A stretch of DNA of 36,139 bases from assembly GCA_040905145.1 (NCBI GenBank), contig JBBDSC010000119.1, positions 1 to 36,139 of the forward strand. The letters are read 5' to 3'. A model generated the notes under the pieces. That model saw only the letters and a list, made by a program, of their open reading frames with translations. It searched no databases and had not been told where the DNA came from. Shown piece after piece: positions 8,367 through 17,123 of this stretch (positions within the stretch are counted from its first letter, which is position 1; each line of letters opens with the position of its first letter). A program made the translations under genes and the position numbers. The stretch is from DATGMS01 sp040905145 (GTDB lineage Bacteria > Bacteroidota > Bacteroidia > Cytophagales > Cyclobacteriaceae).

Positions 8367-8496
8367 TTTTTGGAGTTATTTATAAAATTAAAATTTAATA
8401 GTTATTTTTTGACAACCTTTATGAAAAATTTTAAAAATACAATAAAAGATATTGTAGAATAATAAAGATACAATATAAATAAATTGTCTATTTCTT

Positions 8497-8528
8497 CAAA
8501 ACTATTTTTTGAATTTATTTAATCCCAA
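8497..8528 (-). promoter_or_regulatory. Candidate Bacteroidota-type promoter of the eight-gene operon
   Basis: Read on the minus strand, 8504-8497 is TAGTTTTG, an exact match to the Bacteroidota -7 consensus TAnnTTTG. It is preceded by TTG (8528-8526) with 21 nt between, giving about 26 nt centre to centre as expected for the -33/-7 pair. It would leave a leader of roughly 125 nt before ATG 8366. Motif match only. Confidence 0.45.
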
Positions 8529-8694
8529 TCGACAGATGTCAAAATTGATGTAAATGTGAATTTGTCCATCCCATGGAAGTCTGGATTATCTTATGAAGGT
8601 CCGACAACGGTAAATCGGAAGGGATCAATAATCTCCTCCAATCTTGGGCCGAGATCTATTTAACAAAATCTGAACCTGATATAATTTCTTTTTC

Positions 8695-8720
8695 GTGTTT
8701 TTTATATATAATAAAAACAC
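8695..8720 (-). terminator. Weak AT-rich hairpin after the DUF1080 gene
   Basis: GTGTTTTT (8695-8702) and AAAAACAC (8713-8720) are perfect 8-bp inverted arms with a 10-nt AT loop, 25 nt after the DUF1080 stop. It lacks a GC-rich stem and a clean T-run on the minus strand, so it is at best a weak terminator. Confidence 0.25.
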
Positions 8721-8744
8721 CAATCTTAGATCTTCCTCTGATGC

Positions 8745-9506
8745 CTACAATTCTCTGATTTTAATATTCCTGAAAACAACAGGCCCCCCATGATCCTGAA
8801 GGCCAATTCTTCCTTGGTGTACTTTGGCGTAATCAAATTTGGCAAATTTGCTTTTGGCCACAAGTTCTTTCCATTCAGGAGAATTCAAGTCATACTCCAA
8901 TATCTTTTTATTGTTTAGCCAATGTTCAACTTGGCCATTATTAACAGAAATCCGGGTATGGTTCCATTCTCCAGGGTCTTTGGCCGCAAAAATAGAAGGG
9001 GCCTTCACATCGGAATTGGCCCCGGTTTTTTGACTGTCCGTCAACTCCTGGGGGTAATTTTCATCATCAATGATCTGAAATTCGGGACCTGTTTGATGCA
9101 TGCTTTTATATTTCGGCCTTTCCACCACGTAATAGAAAATGCCGCTGTTACCTTGTTCTTCAATTTTCCATTCAATACTTATTTCAAAATTCTTATATTC
9201 CTGGTCAGTAACAAGGTCTCCCTTGTTGCCAGGGGTAGACAAAAGCCCGTCTTCAATCTCCCATCCCTCCGGTTTGTTTCCCAAATAGGAATGCCACCCA
9301 TTTGCCGAGTGGCCATCAAAAAGGAGCTGCCATCCTTCTTTCTTTTCGGCCTCTGTTAAGGTGTTTAATTCCATGTCGGAATTAGTGGGATTATCAGAGA
9401 TTTTTGTCACGCTACCTTCCTCACTTTTTTCTGTGGAAGACTGGTTGTTGCAAGCTGTTATCGTGGCCAATGCCATGACATAAAGCGATAGTTTATTTAA
9501 TTTCAT
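8745..9506 (-). CDS. DUF1080 / 3-keto-disaccharide hydrolase family lipoprotein
   Basis: A 253-residue lipoprotein starting at ATG 9506. That start gives a clean signal MKLNKLSLYVMALATITAC with lipobox cysteine 19; an upstream in-frame ATG (9551) would add 15 residues before the signal. The body is the concanavalin-like DUF1080 fold: GWQLLFDGHSANGWHS near the start, an EFQIIDDENYP segment in the middle and GRIGLQDHGGPVVFRNIKI at the end. Members of this family have been shown to cleave 3-keto-glycosides in an oxidation-elimination route and are typically periplasmic or surface lipoproteins. It lies 69 nt after a Tat-exported Gfo/Idh/MocA oxidoreductase, the type of enzyme that makes the keto-sugar. 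The substrate sugar is not evident. Confidence 0.92.
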   Translation of the reverse strand: MKLNKLSLYVMALATITACNNQSSTEKSEEGSVTKISDNPTNSDMELNTLTEAEKKEGWQLLFDGHSANGWHSYLGNKPEGWEIEDGLLSTPGNKGDLVTDQEYKNFEISIEWKIEEQGNSGIFYYVVERPKYKSMHQTGPEFQIIDDENYPQELTDSQKTGANSDVKAPSIFAAKDPGEWNHTRISVNNGQVEHWLNNKKILEYDLNSPEWKELVAKSKFAKFDYAKVHQGRIGLQDHGGPVVFRNIKIREL

Positions 9507-9545
9507 ATTAACATATAAATCTGAAGTTTTTGGGAAGGAAGAGCC

Positions 9546-9568
9546 TCCCAAGCTTTTTGGGCTTGGGA
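9546..9568 (-). other. Intercistronic hairpin between oxidoreductase and DUF1080 genes
   Basis: TCCCAAGC (9546-9553) and GCTTGGGA (9561-9568) are perfect 8-bp inverted arms around a 7-nt loop, just after the oxidoreductase stop. No T-run follows on the minus strand, so it is more likely a messenger processing or stability structure than a terminator. Confidence 0.5.
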
Positions 9569-9575
9569 AGTTTCC

Positions 9576-10982
9576 TCAGGATTGATTGTCCAGTACCATT
9601 TTTTCCGGATTCCAACTCACTATCCTCTTCTCAAAATAGCTGATGTTACCGGCCTCAGTAGGACCACAGGCCCGTAGGCCAAAAGTAGGATCTTCTACGA
9701 CGGCCTTGCCCGTTCGGATGGCATCAAAAAAGTTTACAAAATGCTCATAACGGTCGCCTTTGTAGTCTTGGGGCACTTTGTAAACAAACTCTTTGGGGCC
9801 TTCCATTTCAGGCTTTTGTGGATACTTCTGGAAATATTCACGTTTATATGCCTCCTGCATGGCCTCTGGGAATGATCCGATAGACATACCGGGAGCTTTG
9901 GGCAATGGATTGCGTCGGACGGTGAGGTTGTCCCAACCAATGGTAATTTCTCCTTCCGAACCCACTATGCGGAAAAGAAAATTGTTACCGCCCCCATTTA
10001 CGAAATTGGTGCGAAGTGCCAGGTTAAATGCCGGATGATCAGTCGTCTCGGGATAATCAAACAGACCCAAATGGATGTCCGGAACATCCCTGCCGTCTTT
10101 CCAATAGCGAAGTCCACCAGTGGCCATTACCCTGTTAGGACCTTTGGAGTTGGTGACAAAGTGGAGCATGGAGAGCATGTGTACGTACAGGTCGCCAGCA
10201 ACTCCAGTTCCGTAATCCTGATAGTTGCGCCAACGGAAGAACCGTAAAGGATCCCATTCCCGTTTAGACGCATTTCCGAGATAAGTGTCCCAATCTACGG
10301 TTTGTGGGGAGGCATCAGGTGGAATGGAATATTGCCAGGCACCTAAGGCACTGTGGCGATCGATCTGTGCTTCGGCAAAATTAATTTCCCCAATATCACC
10401 TGCTTCAATAATCTCCTTGGCCTTGGCATGGATAATAGAACTGACGTATTGGCTGCCTACTTGGAAAACCTGTCCTGTCTGCTCCTGCATTTTGATGATA
10501 CTGTGGCCATCCTCTGCCTTTTGTACCATTGGTTTTTCACAATAAACGTGCTTTCCCTTGCGCATGGCATCCAACGATATTTTTTCATGCCAATGGTCAG
10601 TGGTGGCATTGATGACAGCATCTATATCAGTTCTTTCCAATATCAGTCTGTAATCCTTTGTGGTAAAAATATTTGTGCCCCATAGTTCCTTGGCACGGGT
10701 CAGCCTGCCATCATATAGGTCGCAGGCCGCGACCACTTCCACCCCTTCTACCATCAAAGCAGTCTGTACATCGCCAATTCCCATTCCACCGGTGCCGATC
10801 ACCGCAATGCGAATGTGGTCATTGGCAGATATTTTTTTCGTTTTGACCAGATTAAGGTATTCTACTTGATTGGCAGCGGCCCCTTTCTGAGCCATGGCCA
10901 TTGGAACAGCCGCTGCCGCTGCTGCCGATGTGCCAAGCTTTTTCAGGAAAGACCGGCGGGAATGATCGGATATTTTTTTCAT
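9576..10982 (-). CDS. Tat-exported Gfo/Idh/MocA-family oxidoreductase
   Basis: A 468-residue protein with a twin-arginine signal RRSFLKKLG (residues 9-17) followed by an alanine-rich h-region and an AMA-Q cleavage area. The NAD-binding motif GTGGMG is at residues 63-68 and the family lysine motif CEKP at 148-151; the C-terminal half is the usual substrate-binding sheet domain. Export through Tat implies that it folds with its tightly bound dinucleotide in the cytoplasm and acts in the periplasm. Relatives oxidise sugar hydroxyls to keto groups. Position directly before the DUF1080 gene and after a SusC/SusD pair supports a role in keto-sugar-based glycoside breakdown; the sugar and bond are unknown. 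Confidence 0.93.
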   Translation of the reverse strand: MKKISDHSRRSFLKKLGTSAAAAAAVPMAMAQKGAAANQVEYLNLVKTKKISANDHIRIAVIGTGGMGIGDVQTALMVEGVEVVAACDLYDGRLTRAKELWGTNIFTTKDYRLILERTDIDAVINATTDHWHEKISLDAMRKGKHVYCEKPMVQKAEDGHSIIKMQEQTGQVFQVGSQYVSSIIHAKAKEIIEAGDIGEINFAEAQIDRHSALGAWQYSIPPDASPQTVDWDTYLGNASKREWDPLRFFRWRNYQDYGTGVAGDLYVHMLSMLHFVTNSKGPNRVMATGGLRYWKDGRDVPDIHLGLFDYPETTDHPAFNLALRTNFVNGGGNNFLFRIVGSEGEITIGWDNLTVRRNPLPKAPGMSIGSFPEAMQEAYKREYFQKYPQKPEMEGPKEFVYKVPQDYKGDRYEHFVNFFDAIRTGKAVVEDPTFGLRACGPTEAGNISYFEKRIVSWNPEKMVLDNQS

Positions 10983-11061
10983 TTGTTCGTATTTTGGTTA
11001 ATATTAATTATTTATTTTTGGCCAAGTTTAAACAGACACGGAAAAGCATTCAAAACCAAGG

Positions 11062-12750
11062 TCAGTAACCAGGGTTTTGTTCCAATAAAGGATTGGAATT
11101 TATGGCAAATTCAGGTATAGGCATCAACCTTCTGAAAGATTCTGAAGGTTGATTATGATCAAACCAGGTTTCGGTAGTATATTTATTCCACCGAATCAAG
11201 TCGGTTCTTCTTCTGCCTTCCATAATAAACTCTTTGGCCCATTCTTCCAAAAAGCGATATCCCTCCCCATCCAGATCCTGTGCGGTTACCTGTAGATTTA
11301 ATGCGGGGCTGTTCCAATCGGCCTCCTCATAATTTCTTGAAATAACTTCATTGAGGAGTTGAGCAGCTTGGTTTGTATCCCCTAGCCTAAAGACACATTC
11401 AGCCAATGTATAATAAACTTCCGCCAACCTCATTTCGGGCTGGTCCGCCTCTGCCTGATATTGAGCAGCAACATCTGGGAAAGGAGGAGTGATTTTCACT
11501 GGCCTTATTCCTGTGTTTTCTTCCCCGTTCAGCATACTGAAAGAATCAGTATCACCTTCTGACATCCTGGCCACATAATCAACCAATACCAATGGCTCAC
11601 CCTTATATTCTTCAACGCCTCTTACGGTATCGGCACCATCATAGGTAAACTGCAATCCTTGTAAGAACATGCCTTCCCATTGTCCATTGCCAAGATTATT
11701 CCAGGATTTTTTTCTCAGGTCTTTTGGGTGATATCTGGCAAAAGGAGTTCCTATCCTATAATCCAAAGGTTCCCCTTCAGCAGTAATGGAGGGTGCTAAT
11801 CCCCAACCATTCCATCCTGTGCCCCCATGTGAAGAGCCAAATGTCAGGTGGGATTCATAGTGATGAAATCCACCAAACCACCAGCCTTTTTCATCCCGTT
11901 GTCCTTTTTCGATGGGAAAGGCAAATATAAGTTCGGGAGACATGTTATTGTTCCAGTTAAAAGGTCCGTTCCAGGTATCATCCAATTCATAGGGGCCATA
12001 ATCCCCGTTGATGATCTGTTCAGCAATTTCTTTTGCCTCATTATATTTTGGTGTTCCAATATAGGCTTCACTGTTAAAATACAATCTCATAAGAAGGAAA
12101 CGGTTTGCTGCTTTTGTTATTCTGTACAGGGAAGTCGGATCTCCTTCAGTGACTTTTGCATTCAAATCAGCCAATGATTCATTCAGCTCAGCTTCGATAA
12201 AATCAAAAACCTCAGCAGAACTGTTCCTAGTGGCAACTTCATTGGTTACACTGGTGACCAGGGGAACGCCTCCATAAATATCCAGTAGGTGCCAATAAGC
12301 AAATGCCCTTAAAGTTCTTGACTCGGCAATATGCTGGGCTTTATCCTCCGCAGTTAATCCAAAATCAGTATAGTCAAGAGGGCCAATATCCTCAATAAAG
12401 GTATTGGTGAAGCCTACCAGGGAATAATTCTCATTCCAGGCCATTGTTGCTCCCCGGTCAAGTTCCGTCCAGGTGTGCTGGTTATACCTCAAATATTCCC
12501 CGGCATTATACCCATGGATCCCTCGGGTAGGGGTTAAAATCTGATCAGCTGTTAATTCCTGTGGAAAAAACCAAGAAATTAAAGTCGAGGAATGGGCATA
12601 AGCATAGGAAGTGGACAAAACTTGCAAAACGTTTTCTCTTTTTTGCAGGAAATTACCTGCGCCTACCGTATCGTACATTTCTTCTCCCAGGTCTGTACAT
12701 CCTATAAGGGAAAATAATAGTGAAAGTGTAAAGAAACAATATTTTTTCAT
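11062..12750 (-). CDS. SusD/RagB-family glycan-binding lipoprotein (pair 1)
   Basis: A 562-residue protein with a lipoprotein signal ending LLFSLIGC (Cys18), so it should sit on the cell surface. It has the SusD layout: an N-terminal TPR-like helical half including AEDKAQHIAESRTLRAFAYWH, a variable carbohydrate-facing middle, and the C-terminal signature LMPIPEFAINSNPLLEQNPGY. SusD proteins cap a SusC barrel and hand over the ligand. It starts 13 nt after the STN-SusC stop, the standard pair arrangement, and is followed 79 nt later by the Tat oxidoreductase gene, linking uptake with the keto-sugar enzymes. Confidence 0.95.
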   Translation of the reverse strand: MKKYCFFTLSLLFSLIGCTDLGEEMYDTVGAGNFLQKRENVLQVLSTSYAYAHSSTLISWFFPQELTADQILTPTRGIHGYNAGEYLRYNQHTWTELDRGATMAWNENYSLVGFTNTFIEDIGPLDYTDFGLTAEDKAQHIAESRTLRAFAYWHLLDIYGGVPLVTSVTNEVATRNSSAEVFDFIEAELNESLADLNAKVTEGDPTSLYRITKAANRFLLMRLYFNSEAYIGTPKYNEAKEIAEQIINGDYGPYELDDTWNGPFNWNNNMSPELIFAFPIEKGQRDEKGWWFGGFHHYESHLTFGSSHGGTGWNGWGLAPSITAEGEPLDYRIGTPFARYHPKDLRKKSWNNLGNGQWEGMFLQGLQFTYDGADTVRGVEEYKGEPLVLVDYVARMSEGDTDSFSMLNGEENTGIRPVKITPPFPDVAAQYQAEADQPEMRLAEVYYTLAECVFRLGDTNQAAQLLNEVISRNYEEADWNSPALNLQVTAQDLDGEGYRFLEEWAKEFIMEGRRRTDLIRWNKYTTETWFDHNQPSESFRRLMPIPEFAINSNPLLEQNPGY

Positions 12751-12763
12751 GATCGTATTGGCT

Positions 12764-15700
12764 TTAGAAGGTGAGTTGAACCGCTAAGGTAAAAGACCGG
12801 GTGCTTGGATAGAAATCCATGGATTGGATGCCGGGTGTTAATCCATTAACTTCTAATTGAGTGGGGTCTAATCCTGAATATTCGGTAATCGTGAATAAAT
12901 TACTGGCATTTAGATTTCCCCTGACCTTTTTGAAGAAGGAACCGCTCCGAAGCGGAAAAGTATACCCTAAGGAGAGATTTCTAAGGCTCAGGTAATCTCC
13001 TTTTTCCATAAAATAAGAACTGGTTTCCTTTTCAGCTTTTATATTGGCATTCTTGCCGTAGGCATCCTTCAAAACATTACCGGGCGCATTGGAAAGACCA
13101 TAATACATCTGATGTAGGTTCACCACATCCCATAAAAAGGCACCTTTGAAAAACAGGGTCAGGTCGAAGTTCTTATAAGTAAATGAATTATTCCATGAAA
13201 GGGTGATATCAGGAATTCCGTTCCCAACATACTGTTTATCGGCAGCTGATTTCTGCGTGGCAACAATTACCTCATCATCTGTGTTATAAATCAGAAAATT
13301 CCCCGATTCATCTATCCCCGCATGTTTGTACATAAAGAAATTTCCAATTTCCTCCCCTTCTTCTAAACGCACAATGGTTCCCGGGTTACCTGGAGCAGGC
13401 AAATTATAAAGGTCCATAAAGGTGCTGCCATCTTCAGCTTCGTTTACATCATCATTGATTTTCAACATTTTACTTTTACCATAGCTGGCTACTACAGAAG
13501 TTGTATATTGAAAGCTTTGATTTTTTACAACTATCCAATCTGCGACCATTTCAATACCTTTATTTTGAATAGAACCTACATTGCTCCAAGTATTGCCATA
13601 GATGAAAGGAGGTTTTGGAGTTGGAGTATAAAATAACAAATCCCTGGTTTCCCTTTTATAAAGATCAACCGAAAAAGAAAGTTTTTCATTTAAAGTGATG
13701 AGGTCAATACCAATATTGGTATTGATTCCTACTTCCCATTTTAAATCAGGATTTGGATTACTTGAAGGCCCCCAACTTTGCAACCAATCTCCTTCCATAT
13801 TATAGAAAGAGTGGGTGCGGTAAGTAGGGACGGACAATAAAGACGAGATGTCTTCTCTTCCGGTAGCTCCATAACTGGCCCGGATCTTCAGATTATTGAT
13901 GAAATCCAAATTAAAGAATTCCATTTTAGAGAGAACCCAGCCTGCAGAAATCCCAGGAAACATCCCCCATTTATTGTTGGCTCCGAATTTACTGGAACCT
14001 TCTCTTCTGAGGGAGGCGGAAAGCAAGTAGGTCCCATCAAAATTGTAATTTACACGGCCAAAGAAGGCGATAAGGTTACTGGAGCTTTTTGAGGAGGATG
14101 GAACCACCTGTCCACCTGAAGTACTATGCCATGTCCCACCTCCCAGGTTATTCCAAAGCAATGCATCAGACGGGAAATTTGCGTTCCAGGCACTAAACCC
14201 TTCATTTACGAACTCCTGATAACTGTAGCCACCAAGAACCTGTACGTTATGGTTGTTTCTTTCCAGAAAATAATTTGCTGTCCATTCCAGTATTTTGTCA
14301 TTCGACCTTACCTGCCCCCTAGAGGCTCTTCCCGCATACTGGTTATCCCTTGAATCTCTGGATTCGCTGGACTGATAACTATAATTGGAGATTTCGGTGA
14401 AATTCTCCGCCAGCAATAAACTGGTACTTAAATTATCCAGTATGTGCCATCTTACATTAACATCACCACTGATTACGGCATGCTCAGACCTGTTGATATT
14501 ATTCTTTAACAGTGCAATTGGGTTGTAATAATCATAGCCACTGAACAAGTAATATTGAGTAGGATTTTCCGGATCAAAAATAGGTTCAGTCGGTTGTGCT
14601 TTAATGGCTTGTCGAAATGCCATATAATTGGTTCTTTCCCTATTGCTCTTATTCACGTACACATTACCAAATACATCTACTTTGTCCCTTATACTATAGT
14701 TGAAGTTCAAGCGGGCTCCATAATCATTTCGGTGGGAAGAAATGTCCATGCCCTTTGTATCCCTGTAATTCATGGATAACCTGTAGCTGGATTCCGTGGA
14801 GCCTCCATCAATGGCCAGGTGTTGATAATTTTCTAGGGAAAGATCATTAAGCAATTCATTGTAAAAGTTATTGGCGTAAGGTAGATTGTCTGCTTCAGAG
14901 GGATCATAGGTGTTTGATCTTCCATAAGCAACATATTCCTGGGCTGATAATATTTCAGGCTTTTTCGCTACAAAATTTGTGGATATATGTCCCTCATAAG
15001 ATACGCTTGTAGCTCCCCCGTCCCCTTTTTTTGTAGTCACCAAAATAACTCCATTTGCACCTCTGGCTCCGTAAATAGCAGATGAGGCACCATCTTTTAA
15101 TACGGTTATACTTTCTATTTCATCTTTGGGAATAGTGTTCAGGTTTCTTCCCGGTACCCCATCAACAACAATCAAAGGCCCTGTACCTGCGTTTACAGAA
15201 GCTACCCCTCGGATCTGTAAAGATGAACCTGCATTAGGATCAGCAGCCGCCGCAGTTCCCATGGTTAAGCCCGCCACTTTTCCGTCTATCATTTGAATAG
15301 GATCATTTACAGCTCCTGATATAAAATCTTCCTCCTTGATACTGGACACAGAGCTGGTTAATTCTTCCCTGCGGACTGTTCCATATCCTATGACTACTAC
15401 TTCTTCCAGATTCTGCACATCTTCGGCCAAGACCACATCCACTACGGATCTTCCATTCAAGGAAACCTCCTGAGAGATGTATCCAATGGAGGAAAAAACC
15501 AAAATATCATCTTCATTAGGCACATCCAAGGTATAATATCCATCCAGATCAGTGACTGTTCCCGCAGCGGTTCCTTTAATTACAACGGTGACGCCCGGTA
15601 AAGTTTCCCCATCCGTTTGGGAAGTTACTGTTCCTGAGACTACATTAGCCTTGGTGTTTTTTATTTTCTCTTCTACGACAGATTCCCTTCCACTTTTATC

Positions 15701-16054
15701 ACGAATGTGAATGTTGTCATCAAGTCGTTTAAATGCCAGTTGTGTCTGCTGGGAAATCATTTTCAGTACATCGGCCAAAGATTTGGAATCACTTAAAACA
15801 TCAATATTATGATGTTTGGTTAAAATTTTTTCATTGTAAATAAATTGAAATTCAGTCTTTTGTTCAATGTCAGTTAATACCTCCTGAAGACTGGCGTTTT
15901 GGAGCTTTATTTCAATGAAAATTTCATCTAGACCCTTTTTAGGAACAGGATTCTCCTTGGCTAAAACGGTTCCGCCAAAGCAGCATGACATCAATATACC
16001 CACCAAGGCATATCTGGTCAGATTTTCGAGTTGTCGTATTAATTTACATTTCAT
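12764..16054 (-). CDS. SusC/RagA TonB-dependent transporter with STN signalling domain (pair 1)
   Basis: A 1096-residue outer-membrane transporter, intact. Order: signal peptide (about 1-32), STN domain (about 45-125), CarboxypepD-reg-like beta domain (about 138-220), a TonB-box-like EEVVVIGYG, plug domain with DGASSAIYGARGANGVI (about 250-345), then a 22-strand barrel ending in LAVQLTF with a terminal Phe. The STN domain normally binds a FecR anti-sigma protein and reports ligand transport; a fecR gene lies just upstream, with its stop 84 nt before this start. Unlike the other three SusC in the window, the barrel lacks the calcium-loop-like DLxxDGxxDxxD insertion. Import of a glycan or glycoside is expected; the ligand is unknown. 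Confidence 0.96.
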   Translation of the reverse strand: MKCKLIRQLENLTRYALVGILMSCCFGGTVLAKENPVPKKGLDEIFIEIKLQNASLQEVLTDIEQKTEFQFIYNEKILTKHHNIDVLSDSKSLADVLKMISQQTQLAFKRLDDNIHIRDKSGRESVVEEKIKNTKANVVSGTVTSQTDGETLPGVTVVIKGTAAGTVTDLDGYYTLDVPNEDDILVFSSIGYISQEVSLNGRSVVDVVLAEDVQNLEEVVVIGYGTVRREELTSSVSSIKEEDFISGAVNDPIQMIDGKVAGLTMGTAAAADPNAGSSLQIRGVASVNAGTGPLIVVDGVPGRNLNTIPKDEIESITVLKDGASSAIYGARGANGVILVTTKKGDGGATSVSYEGHISTNFVAKKPEILSAQEYVAYGRSNTYDPSEADNLPYANNFYNELLNDLSLENYQHLAIDGGSTESSYRLSMNYRDTKGMDISSHRNDYGARLNFNYSIRDKVDVFGNVYVNKSNRERTNYMAFRQAIKAQPTEPIFDPENPTQYYLFSGYDYYNPIALLKNNINRSEHAVISGDVNVRWHILDNLSTSLLLAENFTEISNYSYQSSESRDSRDNQYAGRASRGQVRSNDKILEWTANYFLERNNHNVQVLGGYSYQEFVNEGFSAWNANFPSDALLWNNLGGGTWHSTSGGQVVPSSSKSSSNLIAFFGRVNYNFDGTYLLSASLRREGSSKFGANNKWGMFPGISAGWVLSKMEFFNLDFINNLKIRASYGATGREDISSLLSVPTYRTHSFYNMEGDWLQSWGPSSNPNPDLKWEVGINTNIGIDLITLNEKLSFSVDLYKRETRDLLFYTPTPKPPFIYGNTWSNVGSIQNKGIEMVADWIVVKNQSFQYTTSVVASYGKSKMLKINDDVNEAEDGSTFMDLYNLPAPGNPGTIVRLEEGEEIGNFFMYKHAGIDESGNFLIYNTDDEVIVATQKSAADKQYVGNGIPDITLSWNNSFTYKNFDLTLFFKGAFLWDVVNLHQMYYGLSNAPGNVLKDAYGKNANIKAEKETSSYFMEKGDYLSLRNLSLGYTFPLRSGSFFKKVRGNLNASNLFTITEYSGLDPTQLEVNGLTPGIQSMDFYPSTRSFTLAVQLTF

Positions 16055-16065
16055 ATAAATTGATT

Positions 16066-16091
16066 TTAGGTGGTATATTAGATTAGGTGGT
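16066..16091 (-). promoter_or_regulatory. Direct repeat upstream of the STN-SusC gene
   Basis: TTAGGTGGT occurs twice on the plus strand (16066-16074 and 16083-16091), 17 bp start to start, in the 84-bp spacer between fecR and susC. The spacing of under two helix turns suits a dimeric regulator, but two copies of a 9-mer in a short spacer are weak evidence. Confidence 0.25.
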
Positions 16092-16138
16092 TCAAGATCC
16101 TTATTTTGATTTCCCCCTATTGTTCCTGTTTGTATTAT

Positions 16139-17057
16139 CTATGGCTGTTCATATGGGGTTTGTTTAATGGTGATAATGCGGTCATTAATTTCATAATCAA
16201 AGCCCAATACGAAGCTCATTCCTTCCAGCACCTTCTCCAGGGATTTATGAGTGTATGCGCCGCTAAAACCATCTTCTATCCCCTGACGCTGCACTTCAAT
16301 TTCTACTCCATACCATCGCTCCAACATGATTACCATGTCAGGGAATTGGGCATTTTTAAAATAGAGTGTCCCATCCTTCCAGGACAAGACCTCTGAATAA
16401 TCAAATTCCTTTTTAGCAATAAAAGGTCCTTCAGATAGGTATAAAGCCTGCTCTCCTGGTAATAGATATACCATCTGTTGGGGAGTATCCTCTAACGCTA
16501 CTTTTACTTTACCAGAAACCACCGATATTGCAACTTCCTCATTAGGTGTTAAAGCCTGGACGTTAAAGGAGGTGCCTAAAACAGTCGTGGTAACACCACC
16601 TGNNNNNNNNNNNNNNNNNNNNNNNNNNNNNNNNNNNNNNNNNNNNNNNNNNNNNNNNNNNNNNNNNNNNNNNNNNNNNNNNNNNNNNNNNNNNNNNNNN
16701 NNCACCTGCATGCTCCTGAAAACTATTACTGTACCACCATCCGCTCAACACCATCAATACTGCTACTGCAGCAGCATAAGGCCAATGTTTCCACTTATTA
16801 CCGCAAGATGTTCTATCTTGCAGGTTGATGATCTTCCCTTTATGGGGAGTTTCGTGAATTTGCTCGCTTATCTCCTCAAAAAGTGCTTCCCTTCCCCAGT
16901 GATCATGATTTTGATTTTCTTCTTCCTCCCAATGGGCTTCTATTTTTTCGGACAACGCCTTATCAGCTTCTCCGGATAAGTACCAGGATTTGATCCTCCT
17001 ATGCTCTTCTGGTGAGCATTTCCCCCTGAAAAATCTTTCTAAAATTTTCTGATCCAT
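16139..17057 (-). CDS. FecR-family anti-sigma factor, interrupted by assembly gap
   Basis: Both sides of the 100-N gap belong to one FecR protein. The N-terminal part (from MDQKILERFF, ATG 17057) is a cytosolic anti-sigma region with EEHRRIKSWYLSGE, then one membrane span near WPYAAAVAVLMVLSGWW. The C-terminal part has the FecR core VLGTSFNVQA and a terminal STN-interacting/DUF4974-like domain ending IITIKQTPYEQP. Known sequence totals 273 codons including stop; FecR proteins are commonly 320-390 residues, and the missing part should contain the LPDGS-type segment. A start at 17096 is possible but adds a second hydrophobic stretch. It should sense the STN domain of the SusC encoded next. No ECF sigma gene is present in the window. 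Confidence 0.9.
16603..16702. other. Assembly gap (100 N)
   Basis: Exactly 100 N, the usual placeholder for a scaffold gap of unknown size. It lies inside fecR. The reading frame is kept only if the true length is a multiple of three, so 100 is not the real length. Both edges end in the same hexamer, CACCTG on the plus strand. Confidence 0.98.
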
Positions 17058-17123
17058 TTTCTGAAGCTGATTCAACAGAATCAAGAAACAGATCATTAAG
17101 AGCTGTTTCTTGATTTGAAAATT

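Larger units (their letters stand above)
8367..8744. other. AT-rich spacer between the keto-sugar genes and the eight-gene operon
   Basis: This 378-bp stretch has no convincing open frame. The half next to 8366 is very AT-rich and carries a promoter-like pair at 8497-8528. The half next to 8744 contains a short AT-rich inverted repeat (8695-8720). It separates the upstream uptake locus from the GMC/hydrolase operon and should hold the operon's control region. Confidence 0.7.
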
